A DNA stretch of 64,000 bases from Pelagicoccus enzymogenes (GTDB lineage: Bacteria; Verrucomicrobiota; Verrucomicrobiia; Opitutales; Opitutaceae), in NCBI RefSeq assembly GCF_014803405.1, contig NZ_JACYFG010000013.1, forward strand, positions 124,001 to 188,000, read 5' to 3'. The notes below the pieces were generated by a model. That model did not search any database, had not been told where the DNA came from, and saw only the letters and a list, made by a program, of their open reading frames with translations. The translations under genes were made by a program, and so were the position numbers. Position 1 is the first letter of the stretch, and every line of letters begins with the position of its first letter. This document shows, one piece after another, positions 41,311 to 51,351 of the stretch.

Positions 41311-44142
41311 ATGGAAGCTCCGACATCTCCACACAAATTCGCATCCCTCGCCATCGACTTGGAGAACTGGTATTGGGAACACGGCTGCAAGCGCAAAGGA
41401 CGCTTCCAACTACCGAGCGGCGGATGGGCCAGGGAATTGAGAGACTTGCGCGTCAGCGTCGAAAACATACTTCCCTCGTTCGAACAGAAACGCCCAGCCG
41501 CGGCGGTTTGGGGTCCATCACAGACTGGTAAATCAACTTCGGTCGCCTCCTACATCGACCAGAACGCAGTCTATACAGGCGATCCCGCAGAGGACGGAAC
41601 GAAATCCGCGCTCCACTGGCCTGGAGGCGCCCCAGCCTACTTCATTCATCCCTCGCTTACAAAGTCAGCTCCCGGCGATCTGCATAGATTGGTCCTAAAT
41701 CCCTATAACTCGGGCCTTGACGCATCTGCATGCCTAAGCCGATTCGTCAAAGGAACCCTAGACCCTCAAGACGACACCGCCTTCTTCATCGCCGACCCGC
41801 AGTACCCGATCGGAGTGCAGTTGGTAAAGTCCTTCGAGCTTTGGATGTCCATCGCTCGTGGATACAACAGCCAGTGCTGGGGGCCGAAGCCAACCCCTGA
41901 GGTCGATGACCAAGGCCGTCCCGCGCCTCGGTACCAAACGGTTTGGACCCAAGACAACTTCCTTTCCTGCTTCGAGAAGCATGCCAACCAAGTTGTGGAT
42001 ACAGAGCCTGGCATCAGCCGGGCCGCGTTCGAGCGGCTTCACTTGCTATGTCGTCTCGTCAACGATATGATTTTTGCTGGACTACCGCGGTACAGGCAGC
42101 TTGCGACAGGAGAATTTGCTTGGAGCAAAATTTGCGAATGGATACTCGGCCAAACCCAACCTGACGGAGAGCAAGCAAACGCCTTGGTTTACTCCGAGGA
42201 GGCGGCCAACGCCTTTCTCGCCGAAGTCCTTTGGGACGGATATCAAGTCGTCACCGACTACGCGTTGGCGATGGACAAGCGACTCAACTCGCTTAACGAA
42301 TCGTTCGGCGAAAAGCCCGTGCTCTGTTCTATAGAGGTTGCTGCCTTGTTCTTGGACATGGAGACCTTCAAGATTTACGTCTCCCGCCCATCCGCAAAGC
42401 CAAAACCAAAGGAGACCCGTTATCGTCAGCTGCTCTCTGAGCTGCGATGGGGAGACCGAGGCGACTGTATCGTCATTGGAGCTGACTCCTCTTTGCCTAA
42501 CAAGCTTCTGAGCGGTCCCGAGGACTTCGGAATCGTACAAGGACTCGTCTGGGAACTGGTAATCGCCTTAAACCTGGACCACATATCTGACAACGCATTC
42601 AAGTCTTTCGTCGAGGTTGCTGACATCTTGGACTTTCCCGGCGTCGAAAGAGGTGGCAAGGAATCGCCCGCCGACAAGATAGATCTCGATATATTGGCCG
42701 AAAAAAAGCTGAGGCGCGAATATATAACCGAGCCGCACGATACTGGACACGACCCTTTCCAGTTTTTCTGCAAATTGCTCAAGCGAGGCAAGACGAGCTC
42801 AATCGTCTGCACCTACGCCCAACGAATGAACATCGATATCTTCAACATCTTCCAAGATATTGATAAAGATAAGCCCAACGGAGACGAGTTGGTCACCGGT
42901 ATAAACACTTGGTGGCAAGCGAGCGCCCCGGATTATTTCCGCAACCAAACGGGAAGAAGTCCCCTGCCGCTCAACTACGTGCTCCTCTGGTGGTCGGAGT
43001 TCTTTTCAGCGCGGCAAGATTTCACCAACATCTCCAAGAAACTGGAGCCAGTCGGCCAAATATCAAATCCGGAGGTTTCGACTGCCTTCGCGATGAACTA
43101 CTATTACATCCCGAAGCGAGGCGAAATGAACGAGGCCACCCGCGACTCGATCCCATCGCAGATCGAGTTCCTGAAAGCGGAAAACGCCTTCGCCCGCCAA
43201 TTCGCTTCCAATCCGATTAGCTCCGCATCTTTCGAGTCGATGCTGGACGATATCGCAACCGGCGGTGCTGAGTATTTTTTCCACCAGCTGGCGCTCCAGG
43301 CCAAGGACGTAGCGGAAAATTCCGAATCCACTCCTCGCTTACTCACCCTCAACGAAACGCTGGCCCGCTATCGCAAGGCAGTGGAAAGCTTGGTCAATAC
43401 TACCGACTTGGTTCCTGAGGTTCGAGAGTCCGATGACCGAAGACGAGTGCTCCTAGACGTTCGAGATCGTATCGAACGAAACGTAGAGGGTGCGTCGCCC
43501 AGCACCATCGAGGCGATGGAGGCCGCCTTGCGCTTCCTCCTAGACGTCGAGAACAAGGCGCTGCGTCCCATCCACAACAACGGGCAGATCATCACCTTCG
43601 ATACCGTCATCGACCAGGTTCAGGCATGGATTAGAACCCAGTCCAGTCGCCCTCTCAGCACCTTCCCCGAAGAGGCCCGGGAGGGACTCAAGGCCGTTTC
43701 ACTGTCTCAAAGCGATGAGCGCAACGAGTTTCTGCAAGCGCTTGTCGCGTCAATTGAGACCGAGCTCGGAGAACTCACAAGCTGGATGTCCGACATGGTT
43801 CAGCACCAGCAAGCCGGCGATACTGCCGTCGACCTGCGACGTTTTCTCGCTGTGGCTCTATCTAACCTGTTCACACGCATTCGCTCGAATGACCCGTTCG
43901 CTGAGTTCGACGAGGAACCGGAGACCATGGACGCGCTCCTTGACGAAGGGCGCCCCAGCGCCGTGTGGAATCTGAAGGGTCGGGACATCCCCCGCTACCA
44001 CGTTTTCCTCAAGCCTTTTGCGGGGAAAGGTGGCGTGCTCGAGCAACTGGCCATGCGAGACCTAATCCCCATAACGCGGCCAGACCAGCCAGGAGACTCC
44101 GAACTTCTGGCTATCTTAACTCCTCCTCTAGCAGCTCGGTAA
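41311..44142 (+). CDS. srfC: SrfC-like P-loop protein (virulence factor family)
   Basis: 943 residues, soluble. N-terminal Walker A GPSQTGKST (G68-T76) after VWG; the rest is mostly helical with conserved aromatic segments such as NYVLLWWSEFF and NTWWQASAPDYF. The N-terminal P-loop, the length and the position directly before an SrfB-like gene match the SrfC family of the srfABC clusters first named in Salmonella as SsrB-regulated factors. Biochemical role unknown; the P-loop suggests an NTPase with dynamin- or AAA-like action. Starts 131 nt after the phosphatase; srfB follows 13 nt later. Confidence 0.7.
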   Translation: MEAPTSPHKFASLAIDLENWYWEHGCKRKGRFQLPSGGWARELRDLRVSVENILPSFEQKRPAAAVWGPSQTGKSTSVASYIDQNAVYTGDPAEDGTKSALHWPGGAPAYFIHPSLTKSAPGDLHRLVLNPYNSGLDASACLSRFVKGTLDPQDDTAFFIADPQYPIGVQLVKSFELWMSIARGYNSQCWGPKPTPEVDDQGRPAPRYQTVWTQDNFLSCFEKHANQVVDTEPGISRAAFERLHLLCRLVNDMIFAGLPRYRQLATGEFAWSKICEWILGQTQPDGEQANALVYSEEAANAFLAEVLWDGYQVVTDYALAMDKRLNSLNESFGEKPVLCSIEVAALFLDMETFKIYVSRPSAKPKPKETRYRQLLSELRWGDRGDCIVIGADSSLPNKLLSGPEDFGIVQGLVWELVIALNLDHISDNAFKSFVEVADILDFPGVERGGKESPADKIDLDILAEKKLRREYITEPHDTGHDPFQFFCKLLKRGKTSSIVCTYAQRMNIDIFNIFQDIDKDKPNGDELVTGINTWWQASAPDYFRNQTGRSPLPLNYVLLWWSEFFSARQDFTNISKKLEPVGQISNPEVSTAFAMNYYYIPKRGEMNEATRDSIPSQIEFLKAENAFARQFASNPISSASFESMLDDIATGGAEYFFHQLALQAKDVAENSESTPRLLTLNETLARYRKAVESLVNTTDLVPEVRESDDRRRVLLDVRDRIERNVEGASPSTIEAMEAALRFLLDVENKALRPIHNNGQIITFDTVIDQVQAWIRTQSSRPLSTFPEEAREGLKAVSLSQSDERNEFLQALVASIETELGELTSWMSDMVQHQQAGDTAVDLRRFLAVALSNLFTRIRSNDPFAEFDEEPETMDALLDEGRPSAVWNLKGRDIPRYHVFLKPFAGKGGVLEQLAMRDLIPITRPDQPGDSELLAILTPPLAAR

Positions 44143-44155
44143 TCCAATCCCTCAA

Positions 44156-47074
44156 ATGGCTGACAAAGCTCCCACCCGCATCGAGATCTTTCCCAACACA
44201 GGGCCTCAAACCTGCGTTCTACCACTCAAGGAGCTGCTTCCTGAGAGACCTGACGACTTCCTTACGCGGCTCGTAGAAAAAAACCGAGCAGGCTGGCAGC
44301 CATGGGCCGAGATTACGCCTTGGATACGCTACCGCTTCGATTTCGAGAACGACACGCCCGTCCTGTTCGTTGCCGTCGAGACTAATCTCGGGGAGCCCTA
44401 TCGGGGCCTCCTTGTGGACGTGGAAGATCGTCTCTACGAATCCGCCCCCGACGAAGAGGAATTCATCCCCTTCTACGCGGCATACGACGAATTCAGTATC
44501 GAAGAGGAGTACGGAAACAGACGCGAGATCCCTCTCCTATCGCTCCCGAACCAGCAGGGCCTCGACTTGCCCATCAATCTCGTCGTCCAGTGGGAAAGAA
44601 GCCACGGCCGGCTTCCCATCGATGTCGACCTGATCGTCGATCTTGGCAATTCCCGCACGGTTGGGCTCCTCTTGGAAACGCCGGATCCCGGCCTCGAAAT
44701 GCCTTTCGAGCGCCGCGTTCGCCCTCTGCGCTTCACTCCGCGGGGCATGCCATACGAGTACCAAATCGACAACCAAGGCGGACTGCTCGACGATCCCTAC
44801 GCAATCATCAATTCGTGGATGATATTGCACGAGACCCTGTTCCAAGATCTCGAGCCAGAGCCTCCGTTCGCCAAGATACAACCTGAAGACCAATCCAAAA
44901 AGACTTCCGTCTATTGGGCGCCCGCCAACCGGAACGGCAAGAAAGGCTACGTCAAGAAGGTCTACATTCCGCATGGTTTCGCGGAACTCTCTCCTGCCAT
45001 TATCGGAGGCGCTCGACACTCTGACGGTGCCGAGCAAATACTGGCTCGGGCGAATCTGGACCGCATGGCAAAGTTCTTCCTCAGCTCTCCCAAACGGTAC
45101 GCGTGGGACAGCGTTCCCTTGTCCGAAAGAGGTGGAACCGTGTGGATGCAAATTCCCAACGGATACGGAGCCGAGGACGGCTACAACAGCTTCCAGGAAC
45201 TCAACGGCTTGATTCGTTGCTTCATGCACCCGGAGGGGTCCCAGTTCGACTGGAATGTTGAAACGCCTCCCGACGAAGAACGGTTCCGCGGCGTTCCCCT
45301 TTTAGGCACGGCGCCGACCTATCCGCGTCGCGATGCAATTTGCTGGTTCGCCCTCTCCGTGATCGAAGCCGCATACCGGCAGATCAATGCGCCGGGCTAT
45401 ATTCACACCTCCCAGCGCGAACCGCGTCCGCGACGCCTTCGCAAAGTTCGCGTCTCCTACCCAGCAGGTTGGACCGACGAGGAACGCAGCCGCTATCTCG
45501 AACAATGGCAGCGAGCCCTCAATCTCTTTAGCCTGATTCGCTTCGAGAATCTGGACCCGATCGCCGAACGGACCGGAGAAAAAGGAGGAGATCGTCCCAT
45601 ACTGGCCGATCCCCCACTCGACGAGGCGGTATGCAGCCAGCTTCCCATCATTTATTCCGACATCTCGTCGCTCGGCAACTCTTGCAGCGACTGGCTCCAC
45701 CTCTACGGAAACGGTCGCGTCGTAACCGTGATGAACGTCGATATCGGAGGAGGCACCACCGATATGGCGATCAACCGCTACCGCGCGGAAAACCATCCTG
45801 CAGGCATTGGACAGCAGCAGAAATTCGAGCTCATCCCAGACCTTCGCTTCAGGCATGGCAGCCGCATCGCCGGCGACATGCTGGTCAAAACCATAATCGA
45901 AGAGCTTGTAGTGCCAGCGTGGTTACGGAACTCCAGCAGCCAAGCCTTTGAAAAGATAACCGATGCGGAACAGCTGATTCGGTACCTGTTCCAAACGCCG
46001 ACCGACGCCAATCTGATGGGCGTGGACGCGAAGGCGATGTCCAAGCTGGTTCGCTTCCTACGCCTCTGCCTCATTCCGCTCGCGAATGCCCTGCTCGGTC
46101 GCTTGTCCGAAGCGAAAGAGACGGACGGTTGGGGTCCGCTGATCGTCGAGGACATCATCGAACCTCGTTTCGTCGAAGACTTCAACAAGCTCGTAGACCG
46201 GCTGGTCAAAGTGAAAAGCGTGAACGGCCGCCTTTGGCGCGGTCCCGCCTTTCCAGTCGAGGGGGCTCGCCTCACCATCGACCGCGACGCTCTGGTCCGC
46301 TGTATCGACAGGACCTTTTCCGGTCTGCTGGATACCCTCTCGGACTTGGCTGGACGTCACCGCTGCGATCTTGTCATCGTATCAGGAAAGCCATCCGAGC
46401 TGCCCCGGATCCGGGAATTGATGTTGCGCAAGTTCCCGCTCCTGCCCCAGCGGATCATACACGTTAAGTCTTTCCCCGCCGGACATTGGTATCCATTCAA
46501 GCGTCTCGGTTCGGATCGCATCACCGACGCGAAAACCTGCACCGTCGTTGGAGCTGCGCTCTTCCAGGATATTTGTAATGGCAACCTCAATACATTTACG
46601 ATAAGGCCTGCGGATCGTTCCGAACTTTCGAGGAGATTTTGTTGGGGCTTCGCTCGCCGGAACATGTTGCCTCGTGATTTCTTCAACTCGAACAATCTAC
46701 TTTTCCGCCCTTCGGAGTTACCTCGCCCTCAAAGCGGGCAGGATCGAGTTGAGTTCGAGAAGTCATTCGCCGACTTTCCACTCAACATTCGCATCGGGCG
46801 TCAGATCGAGACCATGCGCGATCTCCAGCCCGATCCCGTATACGAAGTCAGCCTAGACCCAAGCCGCTACCCGGGAGCGCAGCCTTACACCGCCGACGTG
46901 ACTCTCAGATGGGTTTCGGAGAGAGGAAAAGGCGAATACATCGAGCTCGTTAAAGTCAGCCCGAGCACTCGTTTCCCGGAAATCGATCCTGCCGCTGTTC
47001 GCTTCCTGCTCAACACCCTACTGGAGGAGAGCTTCTGGCTCGACGACCCATCCCTCGAAATAGCAAGCGTCTGA
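44156..47074 (+). CDS. srfB: SrfB-like actin/Hsp70-fold ATPase
   Basis: 972 residues, soluble. Actin/Hsp70 superfamily phosphate loops: DLIVDLGNSRTVGLLLE (about 159-175) and VMNVDIGGGTTDMAINRY (about 524-541), with an adenosine-region VIVSGKPSELPRIRELM near 740. The separation between loops is much greater than in DnaK, as in SrfB family proteins (about 1,000 residues). The partner SrfC-like gene is immediately upstream. A chaperone-like or filament-forming role is inferred from the fold. Confidence 0.78.
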   Translation: MADKAPTRIEIFPNTGPQTCVLPLKELLPERPDDFLTRLVEKNRAGWQPWAEITPWIRYRFDFENDTPVLFVAVETNLGEPYRGLLVDVEDRLYESAPDEEEFIPFYAAYDEFSIEEEYGNRREIPLLSLPNQQGLDLPINLVVQWERSHGRLPIDVDLIVDLGNSRTVGLLLETPDPGLEMPFERRVRPLRFTPRGMPYEYQIDNQGGLLDDPYAIINSWMILHETLFQDLEPEPPFAKIQPEDQSKKTSVYWAPANRNGKKGYVKKVYIPHGFAELSPAIIGGARHSDGAEQILARANLDRMAKFFLSSPKRYAWDSVPLSERGGTVWMQIPNGYGAEDGYNSFQELNGLIRCFMHPEGSQFDWNVETPPDEERFRGVPLLGTAPTYPRRDAICWFALSVIEAAYRQINAPGYIHTSQREPRPRRLRKVRVSYPAGWTDEERSRYLEQWQRALNLFSLIRFENLDPIAERTGEKGGDRPILADPPLDEAVCSQLPIIYSDISSLGNSCSDWLHLYGNGRVVTVMNVDIGGGTTDMAINRYRAENHPAGIGQQQKFELIPDLRFRHGSRIAGDMLVKTIIEELVVPAWLRNSSSQAFEKITDAEQLIRYLFQTPTDANLMGVDAKAMSKLVRFLRLCLIPLANALLGRLSEAKETDGWGPLIVEDIIEPRFVEDFNKLVDRLVKVKSVNGRLWRGPAFPVEGARLTIDRDALVRCIDRTFSGLLDTLSDLAGRHRCDLVIVSGKPSELPRIRELMLRKFPLLPQRIIHVKSFPAGHWYPFKRLGSDRITDAKTCTVVGAALFQDICNGNLNTFTIRPADRSELSRRFCWGFARRNMLPRDFFNSNNLLFRPSELPRPQSGQDRVEFEKSFADFPLNIRIGRQIETMRDLQPDPVYEVSLDPSRYPGAQPYTADVTLRWVSERGKGEYIELVKVSPSTRFPEIDPAAVRFLLNTLLEESFWLDDPSLEIASV

Positions 47075-47099
47075 AGCTTTCCCACGAGCTTATCCTAAA

Positions 47100-49817
47100 A
47101 TGTCCGACTCAATTGAAATCCCCAGCCAACGCCCCCTCAAGCGTCCCTATTTCCTGCTGCGAACCTCCGACGGAAGAAACCACTACTTCCGATACGAGAT
47201 CGTAAGGGCCGTCTTCCACTCCACCGATCCGATTTCACGCTTTCTACCGAGAGCCGAAGTGGTCGGCAAGCCGGACGCCCGCGCTCCGAGCGACCAGCAA
47301 GAACCCGCCTTGGTCTACGATTTCTCGGAACTGGATCTCGAGGATCCCGCACCCCTCAAATACATCTCTGACGCGGAGATCGAAGCCTTTACCGCTGCGG
47401 TTGACGCTTTTCTCCTGCGCGACGCCAACGCAGCAACCGTTTCGTCCTACGAACGCGAGCTGCGAGAACACTTTCGACTCCCTGATCCAGTAAAAGAGAA
47501 AGACGCGTACTGGACTTACGGTCCCAAAAAAGACCGCAAGCTTCTCATCCTTCACGGCGTGGAGTACGAACCGGAAACGTCGGTCACGCTCGACACGGTT
47601 ATCAGCCACCTCGAACGAAACTGTCGCCTTCCTTGGGGACTCGCGCAGGACCGAGTCATCGAACGCATCCAAGAGACGGGCGAACCGCTGAGCAAATTCG
47701 TAGCGCGTCCGACTTCCAATGGCTTCCTTGTAGCGGGAAAACGGATACCGATCGAAGACACGAAACCGGCAAAACGTTTTCCACCTAAGCTAGCCAGCGC
47801 TTTCCGAGCGGCAGCGGAGGACTTCTATCGTCGAGCTCACGATGGAAATTGCTCCAGCAACTCCGAGAGAGAATGGCGCAGCCAGTTCAAGCTCCCCGAC
47901 CCTAAGTATAGCCAAAACGCGTATTTCCTGTGCAAGCAAGACGGACAAACATCTCTGCTGGTGTCCCTCTCGGAAAAGGAGAAGGAAGAGAACTGTATCC
48001 ATCTTTGCGAGGATCCCAAGATTCCCGCTACCCTTAACGATCAGCCCACAGTCGCCAGCCGCTTGGCGAGCTTGAAGCCCAGCATCTGGATTCCTGTAGG
48101 GATTGCCGCAGCGGGCGTGGCCCTCATAGGCGCCCTGGCAACTTTCATAGCGAATCGAGACACCGTTGGACCAACTCTCGACACATCCATCGGAGACAAT
48201 GGAATTGTCGCCTTGGACGATGACACTCCATCGGGACCTTACACTATCACCTTAAACTTTACCGAAACGATCGACCCGGGGTCGCTCCTGAACGAAGCGG
48301 GGGAAAGCAACTTGGAAGTCCGAGAGGATCGAAGCAACGTGCAGTGGGCACTTGCGGAAGTTCCCGAACTCGTCGGCGAAAACCAAAACCAAATTCGCCT
48401 TACCCTCGCCCGCTCCATGCAGGAAGGCACCGACTATCTCGTAATTGCAAAGAACCTGTCAGACCTTAAGGGAAATATAACGCAAGAGATCGAAACCGAG
48501 TTCGAGTTCGACGATAAGCTGCCACCTGCGATCAATCCCGAGCGCAAACCCACTGCGGAAGGAGCTTCGGCCCGCATGGTACGGATTTTCTTCACCGACA
48601 GTCTCGACGAACGTTCGGTGAACGACACGCGCAACTACCATATCGAACCCATTGTACTGGCAGGCAGCGCCGACGGCGAGACCAAGCCGTTGACCATCAG
48701 GGACGCGTCCTACAACAAAGAGGACAACTCCATCACGCTCAGCGTCGAGGCGGACCAGAATCCGTTTAAGGAGAGCCGTGAATACAGAGCGACCATATCC
48801 GGGATCGAGGATACAGCCGGCAACGAAGTCGATGACGACGCGCCGCTGATAGTTCGGTTCTCTTATGTGGATACCCTCGCCCCAAAGGTGGAGGACGTTG
48901 TCGCCAACAGCAGCCAGTATGAGATAAAAATCCGCTTTAACGAAAGCGTACAGCCTGACCTTTCCCGTATCGACGACTACCTGCGTTTCGAGGACCGCAA
49001 TGGAAACCGAATCGCAATCCGGCGCGCGAACCTCGAATCCGCCAACGAGGTCATTGCCGTTGAGACAGATGCAGCGCTTCGCAATGGAATCACCTACACT
49101 GCGTATGTGAAAGACGTGCCCGACCGCGCCATCAATCCTAATTTGCTGGAGAGCGAAACTCGCCTCGACTTCGACTTCGTAGGCCAATCCGATCTCGAAG
49201 GTCCAAGCCTCGTAGAAGCCTCCGCTCTTTCCACGAGACTTCTTCTCACATATAGCGAAGCAATCGACCGTCGCATCACAAATAGCGACCAATTCGGTCG
49301 TTTCGTCCTAGAGGACGAACACCAAAAGCGATACGAAATTGCCCAAGCCGAAATTCGTGACGACAAGCCCAACGTCCTGCGCCTGCAGACCGTCGAGCTG
49401 ATGCCTGACGACACCCAGTTTACGATAACAACGCCAGGGGTCACCGACAACACCCGCAACAAAGGCAACGACAAGGACCTGAGCCTCAGCTTCGCTTCGC
49501 GAACGATGGCGGGTCCCATCGAGCTGCAGCAAGCGGTGTACGACCCGACAACCTCGAACGTTCTCGTCAAATTCAACCGACGCCCCACGGCAGCAGTACT
49601 CGATTCTCCTCATTGGTTCGAGTTCCAACCTGAACTTGAAGTCAAAAGCATCTCCGTTTCGCCAGACAACCCGCGCGAGTTGATGGTCGAAGTGGGTGAG
49701 CTTTCGCCCGATGCTCCCTACTACCAACTCAACGTGAGCGCCGAACTCACCGCTCTTGATGAAAGCAAGCCCATCAAGACCCTATCGACTCGCTTTAACG
49801 AGCGCAGCGGATACTAA
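47100..49817 (+). CDS. Membrane-anchored protein with tandem N-terminal module and Ig-like repeats
   Basis: 905 residues, no signal peptide. The cytoplasmic part (1-325) contains a duplicated module: ERELREHFRLPDPVKEKDAY and EREWRSQFKLPDPKYSQNAY mark the two copies. One membrane helix (about 327-350, SIWIPVGIAAAGVALIGALA) is followed by about five extracytoplasmic Ig-like repeats of the Big_5 type (for example TITLNFTETIDPGSLLN, MVRIFFTDSLDERSVNDTRN, EIKIRFNESVQPDLSRIDDY, LLLTYSEAIDRRI). It probably links the cytoplasmic SrfB/SrfC proteins to the periplasm. It occupies the SrfA position in the cluster but I cannot confirm homology with SrfA. Confidence 0.7.
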   Translation: MSDSIEIPSQRPLKRPYFLLRTSDGRNHYFRYEIVRAVFHSTDPISRFLPRAEVVGKPDARAPSDQQEPALVYDFSELDLEDPAPLKYISDAEIEAFTAAVDAFLLRDANAATVSSYERELREHFRLPDPVKEKDAYWTYGPKKDRKLLILHGVEYEPETSVTLDTVISHLERNCRLPWGLAQDRVIERIQETGEPLSKFVARPTSNGFLVAGKRIPIEDTKPAKRFPPKLASAFRAAAEDFYRRAHDGNCSSNSEREWRSQFKLPDPKYSQNAYFLCKQDGQTSLLVSLSEKEKEENCIHLCEDPKIPATLNDQPTVASRLASLKPSIWIPVGIAAAGVALIGALATFIANRDTVGPTLDTSIGDNGIVALDDDTPSGPYTITLNFTETIDPGSLLNEAGESNLEVREDRSNVQWALAEVPELVGENQNQIRLTLARSMQEGTDYLVIAKNLSDLKGNITQEIETEFEFDDKLPPAINPERKPTAEGASARMVRIFFTDSLDERSVNDTRNYHIEPIVLAGSADGETKPLTIRDASYNKEDNSITLSVEADQNPFKESREYRATISGIEDTAGNEVDDDAPLIVRFSYVDTLAPKVEDVVANSSQYEIKIRFNESVQPDLSRIDDYLRFEDRNGNRIAIRRANLESANEVIAVETDAALRNGITYTAYVKDVPDRAINPNLLESETRLDFDFVGQSDLEGPSLVEASALSTRLLLTYSEAIDRRITNSDQFGRFVLEDEHQKRYEIAQAEIRDDKPNVLRLQTVELMPDDTQFTITTPGVTDNTRNKGNDKDLSLSFASRTMAGPIELQQAVYDPTTSNVLVKFNRRPTAAVLDSPHWFEFQPELEVKSISVSPDNPRELMVEVGELSPDAPYYQLNVSAELTALDESKPIKTLSTRFNERSGY

Positions 49818-49860
49818 TTTTCAAAACCACACCTCTACCACTATCAAACCCGTCAGCACC

Positions 49861-51279
49861 ATGATTCGCAAAGGTCTCCTCCTCCTATTCGCCTCGACTG
49901 CGCTTGCCATTGCCAGCGCTCAAACCCCACAAGAATCCGAACCGCGCGTCTCACGCAACGGACTGAAAGAAGAGCAACGAATAATATCCGTTCACCTTCG
50001 CGAAGCCCGCAAAGACCTCGACCGCGCCAAGGTTGACCTAAACGGCAACAGAATGCGCACCGCCGAGGTCGTTATCGCTCGCACTGAAGTTTCGATTTCC
50101 AAGGCCGGCGGTCTCCTCGAGGAACACCCCGTCCGTATCGAGAAGCTGAAAGGCTTGTTTATCAACGACGCCGTTCGCGAAGAGCTCCGCGAGGTCTTTA
50201 ATGAGATCGACAACGAATACCTAAACCTCGAACGCGAATTCTACACGATGGTCGACGAGATTGGCGGCGGCGCCTCTCGACGTTCCCGCATGGAATTCTT
50301 GAAGCTCATTTCCAGCGCAATCTCCGAACTCGCAGCGACAGACCCAGCCCTTGGCAAGCAGCTAGAAGCCTTGCTAGCCGAATACGAGGCTTGCCTCAAG
50401 GCCGGCGACAACGATTGCGCTACTGAAAAGCTAATAGCGCTGCGCGAGCTGTACGAATCCAAGAAATCCGAAATTGCAGCTGCAACAGGTAAACAAGTTT
50501 CCACTGACAATATCATCAGTTCTGAGCCGAAGGATTGGCCAGCTCTCATCGATCAGCTTGCTGGCTCTCAACAAGCGGAGGCCCTGGCTCTGATGCAGGC
50601 AACCCAGTCGATCACCAACCCCGACAAACGCCACGAAGCAGAAAAATTGTATTCGGATTACCTATACGCTCTCCAGCAAGGAGACTCAGCCAAGGCAGCA
50701 GAGCTCAGAGCTCGCATCGAGGAGCTGACAGGCGCTCCCATGCCTACTCCGCAGACGACAAAGGATACGCCTCGCGTTGAAGTGAAAAATGGACGCATGA
50801 CCTTCATCGACGTGAACGGCCGCCCCATTGTCTCAGCTGATGCCGCAACCATGCGGGACGGCCCAAACAACCTTCCACAAGTCGAGTACGCTGGCGGAAT
50901 CGGCAAGCGCATCACCAAGGAGTACGACGTAATCATCGACTACAATTCAGCCAATCAAACCTTCACCGCTTCCCAAGGAAACGTGAAGATCTGGTCGCTC
51001 GAAGTAACGGAAGACCCATCTCAGAGAATTCTCGACACATCCCTTATCACTACTTTCGAGCTTAAGGATGCAGGTATCGTGGGCGACGACTACGCCGTCG
51101 AATCATGGGTCATGACGGACCAATCTGGAAACGTTATCCGCGACGGTTCCGGCTCTAGCTTCCGGGTCGAGTTCACCGAGCCCGGCACCTACCGTATCAT
51201 CGCGCGGGGCCGTACACTTCGAGGCAAAGACTTCGAGATCGGGCGCGAGTATCCGATCGCAGAAGGAATTCTCGAGTAG
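49861..51279 (+). CDS. Secreted coiled-coil protein with C-terminal beta domain
   Basis: 472 residues from ATG 49861, 43 nt after the previous gene. Signal peptide (1-20, ALAIASA/QTPQ). Residues 25-310 are helical and charged, with heptad-like stretches (EEQRIISVHLREARKDLDRA, KLYSDYLYALQQGDSAKAAE). Residues 320-470 form a beta-rich part with an Ig/PKD-like end (FRVEFTEPGTYRIIARGRTL). No family recognised. Probably a periplasmic partner of the membrane-anchored Ig-repeat protein upstream. Confidence 0.72.
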   Translation: MIRKGLLLLFASTALAIASAQTPQESEPRVSRNGLKEEQRIISVHLREARKDLDRAKVDLNGNRMRTAEVVIARTEVSISKAGGLLEEHPVRIEKLKGLFINDAVREELREVFNEIDNEYLNLEREFYTMVDEIGGGASRRSRMEFLKLISSAISELAATDPALGKQLEALLAEYEACLKAGDNDCATEKLIALRELYESKKSEIAAATGKQVSTDNIISSEPKDWPALIDQLAGSQQAEALALMQATQSITNPDKRHEAEKLYSDYLYALQQGDSAKAAELRARIEELTGAPMPTPQTTKDTPRVEVKNGRMTFIDVNGRPIVSADAATMRDGPNNLPQVEYAGGIGKRITKEYDVIIDYNSANQTFTASQGNVKIWSLEVTEDPSQRILDTSLITTFELKDAGIVGDDYAVESWVMTDQSGNVIRDGSGSSFRVEFTEPGTYRIIARGRTLRGKDFEIGREYPIAEGILE

Positions 51280-51290
51280 TCCAATCTTTA

Positions 51291-51316
51291 GAGGATCGTC
51301 CAGCTGGGCGATCCTC
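51291..51316 (+). terminator. Hairpin between secreted protein and FHA genes
   Basis: GAGGATCG (51291-51298) pairs with CGATCCTC (51309-51316), a stem of 8 bp right after the stop at 51279. Only CATTGTTT follows, so it may attenuate rather than end transcription into the FHA gene. Confidence 0.6.
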
Positions 51317-51351
51317 CATTGTTTCCAACCTCATTCCAATCCTCCTTATCC

